A stretch of DNA of 64,000 nucleotides from Micromonospora_I sp040659735 (lineage in GTDB: Bacteria; Actinomycetota; Actinomycetes; Mycobacteriales; Micromonosporaceae), in the NCBI RefSeq assembly GCF_040659735.1, contig NZ_JBFANZ010000001.1, positions 62,001-126,000 of the forward strand, read 5' to 3'. The notes under the pieces were generated by a model. It did not search any database. It saw only the letters and a list, made by a program, of their open reading frames with translations, and was not told where the DNA came from. A program made the position numbers and the translations under genes. This document shows, one piece after another, positions 48,528 through 56,926 of this stretch. How positions within the stretch are numbered: position 1 is the stretch's first letter; each line of letters opens with the position of its first letter.

Positions 48528-48644
48528 TCAGGCGCGGACCGCGCCCTGGCGGGCCAGGGCGGGCAGCCGGCGCGGGCGGGAGACCAGGAGCGGCCCCCAC
48601 GCGGCCGGGGTGGCGGCGCGGATCAGGGCGTGCGTGACGAACAT
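48528..48644 (-). CDS. Possible leader peptide upstream of erm
   Basis: A 38-codon reading frame (begins MFVTHALIRAATPAAW, ends RQGAVRA) lies about 135 bases before the erm start on the same strand. A GGCGCG/CGCGCC hairpin is formed by its last codons. Actinobacterial erm genes are commonly controlled by ribosome stalling on such peptides, so a role in attenuation is plausible. There is no strong ribosome-binding site and no sequence match that I can name. The 383-base gap 48392-48774 also holds the divergent promoter of the next gene. Confidence 0.4.
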   Translation of the reverse strand: MFVTHALIRAATPAAWGPLLVSRPRRLPALARQGAVRA

Positions 48645-48774
48645 GGGCCGACGCTAACCGGGTCCGCGCGACCCGGGCAAAGGCATTTCCGGTACGTCCT
48701 CCACGGCCGTCGGTGAAGATCGTCCAGCGGTGCGCACCCGTGTCCCCCGTCCGGAAATCGACGTTGTTCCCGCT

Positions 48775-50754
48775 ATGGGAGCCGATCGCCACGAATCACC
48801 CGTCCCCGCACCCGCCGGGAGTGTCTTCCTGCAGCATTACGACCGGCTGGTGCGGATCGCCTACCTGGTCGCACCGGCCACCCGTCGCCGGCAGTCGCAG
48901 CTCGTCCGGGCGCACCGGCTCGTCCAGCGGTCGCTCCCGTGGCGGTCCCGGGTCGTGCGGACGTACCCGCAACTGGTGGCGCGGGTGCTGCGGCGGGCCG
49001 CCCGGCCACGCCGGCTCGCCCTGCCGGCGCTGGTGACCTGGGCCTGGCACACCCCGGTCAACGGCAGCCGCGAGCACCGCGCGGTCGTCAGCGCGCTCGC
49101 CGCCGCACCGGCGCCCGTACGCGCCGCGTACGTCCTGCTCATGGTGGAGCGGCTGCCGGCGCGCGAGGCCGTCGTCCTGCTGCACGAGGCGGGCTGGGCC
49201 GAGGGGGTCGCGCACGTGGCGGCGGCGAGCGGGCTGCGCCAACGACTCGGCGACGAACTGGGCATCTCCGTCGACCGGCAGCGGGAACTGCTCGCCGGGG
49301 CGCCGGCCGACCCGACGGTGGTCCGGCTTCGCGCCCCGGACCCGGAGACGCTGCGGGTGCTGCGGGTCGCCCGGCTCGGCGCCGTGTCGCTGGCGATGCT
49401 CGTCGTGGCCGCGCTGGTTACGACGAGTCTGGTCGGCGCCGCGCCGCAGGGGGCGACGGTCCCCGCGACGGTGGGCATGTGGGCGGCTCCCGAGACAGCC
49501 CCGTTGACCGTCCGGCGGGTCGCGGCGCAAGCGTGGGCGGGCGCCAGCGAGTTGAGCCTGGCGAGTTGGCCGGCGCGCGGTACCCGGACCGGCGACGACC
49601 AGCTGGTCCGGGCGGCGGTGACCGCGTGGCAGAGGCTGCACGGCACGACCGACGACGCCGGTGCGGGCTCCGGCGGGGGTGCGCACGCGGAGTCGACGCC
49701 CGGCGGCGCGACGCGCGACGGCGGCGGCGCAGCGACGGCGACGCCGGGCACGATCGGCGGCGTCACGGTCTCCACCGCGGCCGGCGCGGCCGCGGACCCG
49801 CCCATCGGGGCGCCCCAACTGCTCTACGCCGGCGAGCTGGACGGCAGCGCCGTCGTGGTGCTCGCCGACCCGACCCGGATCGGCACGTACACGGTCACCG
49901 GCGATCGGCGCGGCCTGCGCGTCGAGCCCGCGCCGGGCACGGCCGCGGACACCGCCAGCGCGATCCGGATCGGCCGTGACGGCGACGCCTCCCGTTATCT
50001 CGTGGCGCCCTGGGTGGCGCGGGTCGAGACGCGGGCGCTGGACGGGCGCGACTGGCGGCCGCTGGCGGTGGCCGACGGAGTGAGCGACCCGGTGCCGGCG
50101 CGCAGCGGCGAATGCTGGTCCGGGCCGCTGCTGCGGCTGCGCGCGGCGGAGGTCGCGACCTCCGCGCCGTTCGTCCTCGCCGAGCTGGGCGGCGGCGCCG
50201 CGCTCACCGAGCTGCGCTATCTGCCGTCTACCGTGGACGCCGGGGGCGCGACGTCGCCCGGGTTGGACGGGGCCGACGGCGCGGCCGCGTGGGCCCGGCT
50301 GGGCTGTCCGGTCAGCGACCTGCGCGGGCGCGCACCGCGGTCGGTGACCGCCTGGGAAGTCTGGTCCGGCCGGCTGCCGCAGACGACAGGGACCTCCCGG
50401 CTGGTGTGTCTGCGCGCGACGTTCCCAGGCGACGGCAACCGGGTCTCGGCTGTCCTGCTCGCTCCCGGCGGCGGGACGTCCCGCGATGCCACGGTCGCGT
50501 CCGCCTCGGACACCCGCTTGTGCAGCCGTCTCGCCCGCGACGTCGTGGTGGGCTGGTGGTGGCGGTCACCGGGCGGCGGCTGGCACCATCTCGCGGTCGG
50601 CAGCGGGAAGGTCCGGACGATCGAGGTGACGGTCGCCGGCGGTACGCGGCGCGGCACCCGGCTCGTCGCCTCCGGCCCCTACCCGGCGGCGTCGGCGCCG
50701 GTCACCGTGCGGGCCAGCACCCGTGACGGGAAGCCCGTGCCGGTGCTCGGTTGA
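48775..50754 (+). CDS. Sigma-like N-terminal domain fused to a membrane-anchored extracellular region
   Basis: A 659-residue protein of unknown function. The first 165 residues resemble an ECF sigma factor that has drifted: FLQHYDRLVRIAYLVAP recalls region 2.1, and APVRAAYVLLMVERLPAREA recalls the start of region 4, but the core-binding acidic motifs are not clear. One membrane span lies at about 199-222 (GAVSLAMLVVAALVTTSLVG). The remainder (about 250-659) is outside the membrane: an Ala/Gly/Thr-rich linker, then beta-rich sequence with paired cysteines (GECWSG, LGCPVSD, RLVCLRA, TRLCSRL). Such fusions may be decoy or anti-sigma-like regulators. The ATG at 48775 is preferred, though no good ribosome-binding site is visible. 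Confidence 0.72.
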   Translation: MGADRHESPVPAPAGSVFLQHYDRLVRIAYLVAPATRRRQSQLVRAHRLVQRSLPWRSRVVRTYPQLVARVLRRAARPRRLALPALVTWAWHTPVNGSREHRAVVSALAAAPAPVRAAYVLLMVERLPAREAVVLLHEAGWAEGVAHVAAASGLRQRLGDELGISVDRQRELLAGAPADPTVVRLRAPDPETLRVLRVARLGAVSLAMLVVAALVTTSLVGAAPQGATVPATVGMWAAPETAPLTVRRVAAQAWAGASELSLASWPARGTRTGDDQLVRAAVTAWQRLHGTTDDAGAGSGGGAHAESTPGGATRDGGGAATATPGTIGGVTVSTAAGAAADPPIGAPQLLYAGELDGSAVVVLADPTRIGTYTVTGDRRGLRVEPAPGTAADTASAIRIGRDGDASRYLVAPWVARVETRALDGRDWRPLAVADGVSDPVPARSGECWSGPLLRLRAAEVATSAPFVLAELGGGAALTELRYLPSTVDAGGATSPGLDGADGAAAWARLGCPVSDLRGRAPRSVTAWEVWSGRLPQTTGTSRLVCLRATFPGDGNRVSAVLLAPGGGTSRDATVASASDTRLCSRLARDVVVGWWWRSPGGGWHHLAVGSGKVRTIEVTVAGGTRRGTRLVASGPYPAASAPVTVRASTRDGKPVPVLG

Positions 50755-50772
50755 CGCACCGCGGCCTGCCGG

Positions 50773-51669
50773 TCAGATCGTGACCGTACGTCGTTGCGCC
50801 CGGGCGCTCTCGGCCGCGGCGAGCACGGCGACCACCTCACGGCCGAAACGCACGTCGCACGGGTTGGCCGGCACGCCGGCGCCCAGGTCGACCAGCAACT
50901 GGTCGATCGCCGCGGTGAAGGCGGCCACCTGGGTGCCGTCGCCGCGCGGGACGACCGCGACGCCGGTGTCGCCCCAGAACGCGAAGTCGAACGATCTGGC
51001 CTCGGGCGGCGCGTCCAGGGTCAGCGACATCGTGGTCGAGGCGCCCCCCGCGTGCCGGAGCACCAGGTGCACCGCGTCGCGCGGGCCGTCGACCGCGGCG
51101 ACCTCGGTGACCGGCCCGAGCACCGGCAGGATGATCGAGAGCGCGTGCGGACCGATGTCCCACAGGCCGCCCTTCTCGCGCCGCCACGGCGAGGCGCCGT
51201 ACGGGTTGCCCGGGTGGAAGATCGACGCGAACATGGTCGCGCGTGAGCCGTGCCAGCCGCCGGTGACGGCGGTCCGGTCGAGGAACTCGGCGACGTTGCC
51301 GTAGAACCGGTTGGTGAAGAAGACGACCGAGGCCACCCCGGTCCGCTCAACCGCGGCCACGACCCGGTCGGCGTCCTCGACGGTCAGCGCCAGCGGCTTG
51401 TCCAGCAGCAGGTGCCGTCCGGCCTCCGCCGCGCGCAACGCGATGCCGGCCTGCACGTCGGGCGGGAGCGCCACCGCGATCGCGTCCACATCGGCGATCA
51501 ACTCGTCGACGTCGGTGTAGGCGCGCGTCCCGTACCGCTGCGCCAACGTCGCCGCCTTGGCCGGATCGCGCCCCCAGACTCCGACGAGCTTCACCTTCGG
51601 GTGCGCGGCGAGGGCGGCGCCCTGCGTCTCCGCCGCCCAGTAACCCGTGCCGAACAGCCCGACCCGCAT
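50773..51669 (-). CDS. Gfo/Idh/MocA-family oxidoreductase
   Basis: A 298-residue NAD(P)-dependent oxidoreductase. The N-terminal Rossmann domain has GLFGTGYWAAE near residue 4 and the family-defining LDKPLALT (EKP motif, here DKP) near residue 90. The C-terminal alpha/beta domain contains GGLWDIGPHALSIIL, where the HxxS/W-type catalytic His is expected. Substrates in the family are sugars, inositols or related polyols. The ATG at 51669 begins directly at the Rossmann strand. It converges with the sigma-like fusion gene, leaving 18 bases between stops. Confidence 0.9.
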   Translation of the reverse strand: MRVGLFGTGYWAAETQGAALAAHPKVKLVGVWGRDPAKAATLAQRYGTRAYTDVDELIADVDAIAVALPPDVQAGIALRAAEAGRHLLLDKPLALTVEDADRVVAAVERTGVASVVFFTNRFYGNVAEFLDRTAVTGGWHGSRATMFASIFHPGNPYGASPWRREKGGLWDIGPHALSIILPVLGPVTEVAAVDGPRDAVHLVLRHAGGASTTMSLTLDAPPEARSFDFAFWGDTGVAVVPRGDGTQVAAFTAAIDQLLVDLGAGVPANPCDVRFGREVVAVLAAAESARAQRRTVTI

Positions 51670-51823
51670 CCCCGCCCCTGCCTGCAACGCCACCTGCGAC
51701 CACGTCCCTCCGGTTTCCCGCGACAGTGTGCCGCACCCGGAGCGCGGCGCCGCGGGCGCGGGGTCAGCCGGCCGGACCGGGTCGCTACTACGCTCGTTAG
51801 TACAGTGTGGTCGTGAACGATGC

Positions 51824-52210
51824 ATGGAGCGGGACGAGCCGGTGAACGGTCCCCTGGCGACCCTGACGATCGTCGCCTCCCTCGTCCTCGCCGCCTGGGC
51901 TCTCGTGGCAGCGGTCCGCAAGCGGCCGCCGGACCGCTCACACCTCGTCGGTCTGGCGGTGCTCGGCCTGATCGTGGTGGCGCTGACAGTGGCGGCCGGG
52001 GTGGCCATCGCGGGCGGCGAGCGGCCGGCGAGCATGGCCACCTTCGTCGGGTACCTCGTCACGATCGTCTGTCTGCCGCCGCTCGGCGCGGTGCTGGCCC
52101 GGATGGAGCCGACCCGGTGGGGCTCGGTGATCGTCACGGTGGTCTGCCTCGTGGTGCCGGTGCTCGTCCTGCGGCTGGAGCAGACCTGGTCGACGGTGTC
52201 GAGTGGCTGA
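51824..52210 (+). CDS. Small integral membrane protein A
   Basis: A protein of about 128 residues with probably four membrane spans, including LATLTIVASLVLAAWALVAA, HLVGLAVLGLIVVALTV and VIVTVVCLVVPVLVL. A conserved-looking loop contains RMEPTRWGSV. No enzyme or transporter motif is recognised. The ATG at 51824 is used; a GTG at 51842 is an alternative with GGAG upstream. The gene overlaps the following membrane protein gene by eight bases, so the two products probably form a complex. The pair recalls conserved actinobacterial membrane gene pairs of unknown role. Confidence 0.75.
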   Translation: MERDEPVNGPLATLTIVASLVLAAWALVAAVRKRPPDRSHLVGLAVLGLIVVALTVAAGVAIAGGERPASMATFVGYLVTIVCLPPLGAVLARMEPTRWGSVIVTVVCLVVPVLVLRLEQTWSTVSSG

Positions 52211-52619
52211 GCAACGCACGGCGCCGGAGCGCACGACGAACACCGGGCCGGGGCGCGTCCTGGTCGTCGTGTATCTGCTCTTCGCCGTCGCCGCCACGTC
52301 GCGCGCCGGGGTGCAGATCGCGACGAAGTTCCACGAGGCGCCGCTGGCGTACCTGCTCTCCGCGCTCGCCGCGGTGGTCTACATCGTCGCCACCGTCGGG
52401 CTGGCCCGTGACGGCGCGTTCGGCCGGCGGCTCGCCGTGATCTGTTGCACGGTCGAACTGATCGGGGTGCTCGCCGTCGGCGCCGCGAGTGTCCTCGCGC
52501 CCGACGCGTTCCCGCACGAGACCGTCTGGTCCGGCTTCGGGCGGGGGTACGGCTACGTGCCCCTGGTGCTGCCGGTGATCGGCCTCTACTGGCTACGCCG
52601 CACCGCCCGGCCCGCCTGA
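52203..52619 (+). CDS. Small integral membrane protein B
   Basis: A 138-residue membrane protein starting at a GTG inside the end of the preceding gene. Four spans are predicted: VLVVVYLLFAVAATSRAG, AYLLSALAAVVYIVATVG, LAVICCTVELIGVLAVG and YVPLVLPVIGLYWL. A short charged N-terminus (AEQRTAPERTTNTGPGR) lies in the cytoplasm. The loop FPHETVWSGFGRGYGY between spans 3 and 4 is rich in aromatic residues and is likely to be the functional part. No family function is known to me. It ends within a 13-bp terminator stem shared with fabG. Confidence 0.78.
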   Translation: MAEQRTAPERTTNTGPGRVLVVVYLLFAVAATSRAGVQIATKFHEAPLAYLLSALAAVVYIVATVGLARDGAFGRRLAVICCTVELIGVLAVGAASVLAPDAFPHETVWSGFGRGYGYVPLVLPVIGLYWLRRTARPA

Positions 52620-52637
52620 ACAACTCAGGCGGGCCGG
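52607..52637. terminator. Bidirectional terminator hairpin
   Basis: CCGGCCCGCCTGA at 52607-52619 pairs perfectly with 52625-52637 around ACAAC. It includes the stop codon of the membrane protein gene and faces the fabG stop at 52647. Confidence 0.82.
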
Positions 52638-52646
52638 TTCACCCGG

Positions 52647-53408
52647 TCAGTCGCGGGGGCCGCCGGCGATGTAGATGACCTGGCCGGAGACGAACCCGGC
52701 GCCCTCGCTGGCGAGGAACGAGACGGTGTGCGCGACATCGTCGGGGGTGCCGACCCGGCGGACCGGGATCTGCGCCGTCGCGTGCTTCTGGAACTCCTCG
52801 AAGTCCACGCCGACCCGCGCCGCCGTGGCGGCGGTCATGTCGGTGACGATGAAGCCCGGGGCGACCGCGTTGGCGGTGATCCCGAATGGGCCCAGCTCAA
52901 TGGCGAGGGTCTTGGTGAAGCCCTGCATCCCGGCCTTTGCCGCGGCGTAGTTGGCCTGGCCCCGGTTGCCCAGCGCGGAGGTGCTGGAGAGGTTGACGAT
53001 CCGGCCCCACTTCTGCTCGACCATGTACTTCTGGGTGGCCTGGGTGACGAGGAACGCGCCGCGCAGGTGCACGTTCATCACGGTGTCCCAGTCGGACACG
53101 CTCATCTTGAACAGCAGGTTGTCGCGGAGCACGCCGGCGTTGTTGACCAGCACGGTCGGCGCGCCGAGCTCGGCGGCGATCCGCTCGACCGCTGCCTGCA
53201 CCTGCGCCTGGTCGGCGACGTCGGCGCCGACCGCGAGCGCCCGGCCGCCGGCCGCGACGATCTGCTCCACGGTCGATGCGCAGGCCGCCTCGTCCAGGTC
53301 GACCACGGCGACCGCCAGGCCGTCGGCGGCCAGCCGCAGCGCGGTTGCCGCGCCGATGCCGCGGGCCGCGCCGGTGACAAGGGCGACCCGCTGGGACTCG
53401 TCGGACAT
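52647..53408 (-). CDS. fabG: 3-oxoacyl-ACP reductase-type SDR
   Basis: A 253-residue classical SDR closely following the FabG pattern. TGAARGIG near residue 12 binds NADP(H), NNAGVLRD and MNVHLRGAF follow, the catalytic Ser lies in VNLSSTSALGNRGQ, and YAAAK holds Tyr and Lys. The C-terminal GFVSGQVIYIAGG is typical. The product reduces 3-ketoacyl thioesters in fatty acid or polyketide metabolism; a free-standing copy such as this may serve a beta-oxidation or PHA-like pathway instead. The ATG follows GGGAGGT. It stands alone between the terminator and the amylase-family gene. Confidence 0.87.
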   Translation of the reverse strand: MSDESQRVALVTGAARGIGAATALRLAADGLAVAVVDLDEAACASTVEQIVAAGGRALAVGADVADQAQVQAAVERIAAELGAPTVLVNNAGVLRDNLLFKMSVSDWDTVMNVHLRGAFLVTQATQKYMVEQKWGRIVNLSSTSALGNRGQANYAAAKAGMQGFTKTLAIELGPFGITANAVAPGFIVTDMTAATAARVGVDFEEFQKHATAQIPVRRVGTPDDVAHTVSFLASEGAGFVSGQVIYIAGGPRD

Positions 53409-53478
53409 GCTTACCTCCCGGTAACTTATGGCGTCGGGCGGAGCTTAACCCAGCCGTGCGGGAGGTGACCGCCCCCTC

Positions 53479-55131
53479 TTAACCGGCCGGACTGCGGTGC
53501 AGCCGGATCCACCGGTAGCCGTACCCGGCGAGCTCCAACGCGTCGAGCTTCCCCACCGGGTCGTACTCCTGGTCGGCGAAGACGTCGTTGGGGAACTCCG
53601 CGTCGCCGGCGAGCGATTGGAGATCCACGGTCACCCGGTCGGTGCCGAGATTGTGCAGGAAGAGCATGGCGCCGGAGGCGTCGTCGGCACGGTGCACCAG
53701 CACGCCGGGCGGCGCGAGGACATCCACGTACGTGCAGGAGCCCGCGCCCACCTCGGGCGCCTCCCGCAACGTACGGATCATCCGTTCGAACCAGCCGAGC
53801 AGCGAGCCGGGATCGTGGCGCTGCGCGGTGACGTTGAGCTTCTCGTAACCGAACTCGCCGTCCGCGATCACCGGTCGGACGAGCTGCTCGACCTCGGCGC
53901 TGGAGAAGCCACCGTTGGGCAGGTACGACCACTGCATGGGGGTGCGGATCGCCTCACGGCCGGGGAGCGACAGGTCCTCGCCCATGCCGATCTCCTCGCC
54001 GTACCGGAGCACGGGGGTGCCGCGCAGGGTGAACTGCAGGGAGTACGCCAGCTCGAGGCGGCGCCGGTCGTTGCCGAGCATCGGCGCGAGCCGCCGCCGG
54101 ATTCCCCGTCCGTAGAGGCGCATCTCCTCGTCGGGACCGAACTCCTCGAACACCTCGTTGCGCTGTTCCGCGGTGAGGCGGGAGAGGTCGATCTCATCGT
54201 GGTTACGCAGGAACGTGGCCCAGGACGCGCCGGACGGCAGCGCCGGGGTGTCCCGCAGCGCCTCGATGATCGGCTCGGGATCCCGGCGGGCCAGCGCGAG
54301 CATCAGCCGGCCGTTGAGCATGAAGTCGAAGAGCATGTGCAGCCGGTTGCTGGAGCCGCCCCCGTCGCTGAAGTAGTCGACGAGCCCGTCGGGCTCCACG
54401 TTGGCCTCGGCGAGCAGCACCGCGTCGGCCCGCCGCCACTGCACGTGCTGGCGCAGCTCGGTGAGGAACTCGAAGTCCTTGGGGGAGTTCGGGTTGCCCG
54501 GCTCGGTCAGCTCGATGATGAACGGCGCCGCGTCGATGCGGAACCCGGAGACGCCGAGCTGCAGCCAGAAGGCGGTGATCTTCTTGATCTCCTCGCGCAC
54601 CCGCGGGTTCGCGACGTTGAGATCCGGCTGGAAGCGGTAGAAACGGTGGTAGTACCAGGCCTTGGCGGTCCGGTCGTAGCTCCAGGTCTCGTCCTGTTCG
54701 CCGGGGAAGACCATGCCCTGGTGGCGGTCGGGCGGCGCCTCGGCGGACCAGACGTACCAGTCGCGGTACGGCGAGTCGGGTGACGAGCGCGCGGACTGGA
54801 ACCACGGGTGCTGGTCGGAGGTGTGGTTCACGACCAGGTCGATGATGACCCGGATGCCCCGGTTACCGGCCTGGTGCAGCAGCTCCGCGAAGTCGCCGAG
54901 CGTGCCGTAGCGGGGATCGACGGCGTAGAAGTCGGTGACGTCGTATCCGTCGTCGCGGTCCGGCGTCGGGTGGATCGGATTGAGCCAGAGGCAGGTGACC
55001 CCGAGCCGGACCAGATAGTCCAGCCGTCCGATCAGCCCGCGAAAGTCGCCCACGCCGTCACCGTCGGAATCGACGTACGTGTCGACGTCGAGGCAGTAGA
55101 TCACGGCCTTGCTGTACCACCGGTCGCTCAT
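53479..55131 (-). CDS. GH13 alpha-glucosidase/trehalose synthase-like enzyme
   Basis: A 550-residue cytoplasmic GH13 enzyme. The start (DRWYSKAVIYCLDVDTYVDS and DGVGDFRGL) and DLVVNHTSDQHPWFQ are very close to trehalose synthase (TreS). The catalytic residues are Asp in GFRIDAAPF, Glu in VLLAEANV, and Asp in FLRNHDEIDL. The C-terminal beta domain is present (GAMLFLHNLGTDRVTVDL). TreS interconverts maltose and trehalose, but some relatives are plain alpha-glucosidases. The absence of a neighbouring pep2 or glgE gene leaves the assignment open. There is no signal peptide. Three 17-bp tandem repeats lie in its upstream region. Confidence 0.85.
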   Translation of the reverse strand: MSDRWYSKAVIYCLDVDTYVDSDGDGVGDFRGLIGRLDYLVRLGVTCLWLNPIHPTPDRDDGYDVTDFYAVDPRYGTLGDFAELLHQAGNRGIRVIIDLVVNHTSDQHPWFQSARSSPDSPYRDWYVWSAEAPPDRHQGMVFPGEQDETWSYDRTAKAWYYHRFYRFQPDLNVANPRVREEIKKITAFWLQLGVSGFRIDAAPFIIELTEPGNPNSPKDFEFLTELRQHVQWRRADAVLLAEANVEPDGLVDYFSDGGGSSNRLHMLFDFMLNGRLMLALARRDPEPIIEALRDTPALPSGASWATFLRNHDEIDLSRLTAEQRNEVFEEFGPDEEMRLYGRGIRRRLAPMLGNDRRRLELAYSLQFTLRGTPVLRYGEEIGMGEDLSLPGREAIRTPMQWSYLPNGGFSSAEVEQLVRPVIADGEFGYEKLNVTAQRHDPGSLLGWFERMIRTLREAPEVGAGSCTYVDVLAPPGVLVHRADDASGAMLFLHNLGTDRVTVDLQSLAGDAEFPNDVFADQEYDPVGKLDALELAGYGYRWIRLHRSPAG

Positions 55132-55159
55132 GTCGTCACCCCTGCTCCGCCCGCCGAAC

Positions 55160-55210
55160 GAACGCCGCTCACCGATGAACGCCGCCCACCGATGAACGCC
55201 GCCCATCGAT
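55160..55210. repeat. Three tandem 17-bp repeats upstream of the GH13 gene
   Basis: Units at 55160-55176, 55177-55193 and 55194-55210 follow GAACGCCGCYCAYCGAT with one or two changes. They lie 29-80 bases upstream of the GH13 start. Each unit contains ATGAACGCCGC-like sequence but no long frame. The 17-bp period is the same as at 5559, although the unit is different. Confidence 0.8.
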
Positions 55211-55246
55211 GGCTGCTGAACTTCTCCGAAAGGCGTCCCCGGCAAA

Positions 55247-55288
55247 CCCCGACCCCCGCCGATGAGATGTCATCGACGGGGGCCGGGG
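55247..55288 (-). terminator. Terminator hairpin of the chitinase operon
   Basis: The arms 55247-55265 and 55270-55288 pair at 17 of 19 positions around a GATG loop. They lie 12 bases beyond the chitinase stop at 55301 on the minus strand. Confidence 0.82.
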
Positions 55289-55300
55289 CCGCGGCGTGGG

Positions 55301-56863
55301 TCAGAACCTGGCGGTGATAGAGGTGAACTCCCAGGTGTTCTGGGCGATGCCGCTGCAGTCGGAGACGACGCCGCCGCCGGGGCACGGCCGGTCGCGGTTG
55401 ACGGCCCAGAAGGTGAAGCGGGCGAGCGAGCGCGCCTTCGCCCAGTCGCGGATCTGCGTCCACGTCGCCGGCGAGGTCAGCTCCTGCTGGTCGGAGAGGC
55501 CGTTCATGCCGGAGATGCCCATGTGGGCGTACGCGGTCGCGTCGGACCAGCCGAAGGCGCTCTTCAGCGCGTTCTTCAGCCCTTCGGAGGCGTTGACCGT
55601 GCTCTGGTACATGTTGGCGCCGCCGCCGAAGTCGAACGGCATGATGGTGAAGACGTCGACGTTGGCCTGCATCGCGGCCGCCTGGTTGATCAGCCGGGTG
55701 CCGTAGTAGGTCGGGCCGGTGGTCGAGGTGCCGAAGGTCAGGATCGTCTTGATGCCCGGGTTGTTCTGCTTGACGATCTTCAACGCGCCGAGGATCCGGT
55801 CCTGTACGACCGTGTTCTCGAACTCGTCGGTGTTCTCGATGTCCACGTCGATCGCCTTCAGGTTGAACGTGTTGATGACCTGCTGGTAGGCGTTGGCCAG
55901 CGCCTGGGGGGTCGAGCAGTTGGGGCCGAGCTTGTTGCCGCTCCAGCCGCCGATCGACGGGATCACGTCGCCGCCCGCGGCCCGGATGGCGCTGATCGTG
56001 CTGGCGTGCGCGCCGCCGGTGAGCGGACCGCCGTCCCAGCCCGGCGTGCAGCCACCGGCGGAGAGGACGAACGCGATGGTGAACCACTTGACGCCGGTCG
56101 CGCTCATCACCGTCGACGGCGCGGGCGGATTCCCCCAGCCCGGGTAGAGGTACGGGGCCGCGGCCATGGAGCCGCTCCCCCCGCCGGTGCAGCCGGTGGT
56201 GGTCGCCGACACGGCCGCCGACTTCGCCGACTCACCCGACGAGTTGTACGCCGCGACGCTGTAGCTGTGGCCCGTGCAGGCGCCGAGTCCGGAGACGGTC
56301 GCGGAGGTGCCGGTGACGGTGGCCCGCACCGCGCTGCCCTCGTAGACGCGGTAACCGGTGACGGTGCCGGACGAGGCGTTCCAGGCCAGCGAGATGGCCG
56401 AGTTGGTGGTGCCGGTGACGCGGAGGTTGCCGGGGACACTCGGCGCGCCCGGCGTGCCGCCTCCGCCGCCACTGCACGCGGCCCCGTTGACCGTGCAGTT
56501 GGTGGGGTCACCGTTGCCGCTGACCACGAACCCGAAGGTGGTGCTCGCGCCGGCCGCGAGCGCGCCGTTGTACTCCCGGTTGGTGGCGGTGACGTGCTGG
56601 CCCGCGGTGCTCACCAGCGCGTCCCAGTAGGTGCCCATCGAGGTTCCGCCGGGCAGGTCGAACTGCACGTTCCACGAGGTGATCGGCGAGGAGGTGTTGT
56701 TGGTGACGGTGAACTTGGCCTCGTACCCGCTCCCCCAGCTGGAGGTGCGGACGAAGGTCGCGGTGGCCGCGGACGCCGCGGTCGCGAATCCGAGCGAGCC
56801 GGCGACGAGCGCGGCGGCCAGTCCGGCGGCGAGCGCCGCGGTCCGGATCGATCTGAGTTTCAT
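55301..56863 (-). CDS. Secreted GH18 chitinase with CBM2 and Fn3
   Basis: A 520-residue exported chitinase. A signal peptide (MKLRSIRTAALAAGLAAALV to about residue 32) is followed by a CBM2 domain (about 33-132, SSWGSGYEAKFTVTNN) and a Gly linker. An Fn3 domain spans about 143-228, and the GH18 catalytic barrel runs from about 238. The active-site DxDxE motif is LKAIDVDIENTDEF. SIGGWSGNK corresponds to the SxGG motif. The barrel resembles the ChiC/ChiD-like single-domain type that works on soluble or crystalline chitin. It lies 63 bases downstream of a second GH18 gene and is probably co-transcribed with it. Confidence 0.92.
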   Translation of the reverse strand: MKLRSIRTAALAAGLAAALVAGSLGFATAASAATATFVRTSSWGSGYEAKFTVTNNTSSPITSWNVQFDLPGGTSMGTYWDALVSTAGQHVTATNREYNGALAAGASTTFGFVVSGNGDPTNCTVNGAACSGGGGGTPGAPSVPGNLRVTGTTNSAISLAWNASSGTVTGYRVYEGSAVRATVTGTSATVSGLGACTGHSYSVAAYNSSGESAKSAAVSATTTGCTGGGSGSMAAAPYLYPGWGNPPAPSTVMSATGVKWFTIAFVLSAGGCTPGWDGGPLTGGAHASTISAIRAAGGDVIPSIGGWSGNKLGPNCSTPQALANAYQQVINTFNLKAIDVDIENTDEFENTVVQDRILGALKIVKQNNPGIKTILTFGTSTTGPTYYGTRLINQAAAMQANVDVFTIMPFDFGGGANMYQSTVNASEGLKNALKSAFGWSDATAYAHMGISGMNGLSDQQELTSPATWTQIRDWAKARSLARFTFWAVNRDRPCPGGGVVSDCSGIAQNTWEFTSITARF

Positions 56864-56926
56864 GGGACCTCCAGGGCGGGGGTACGGGGGTTACCGGGGG
56901 TCGGGCCTACCGGGGTCGGGCCTTGG

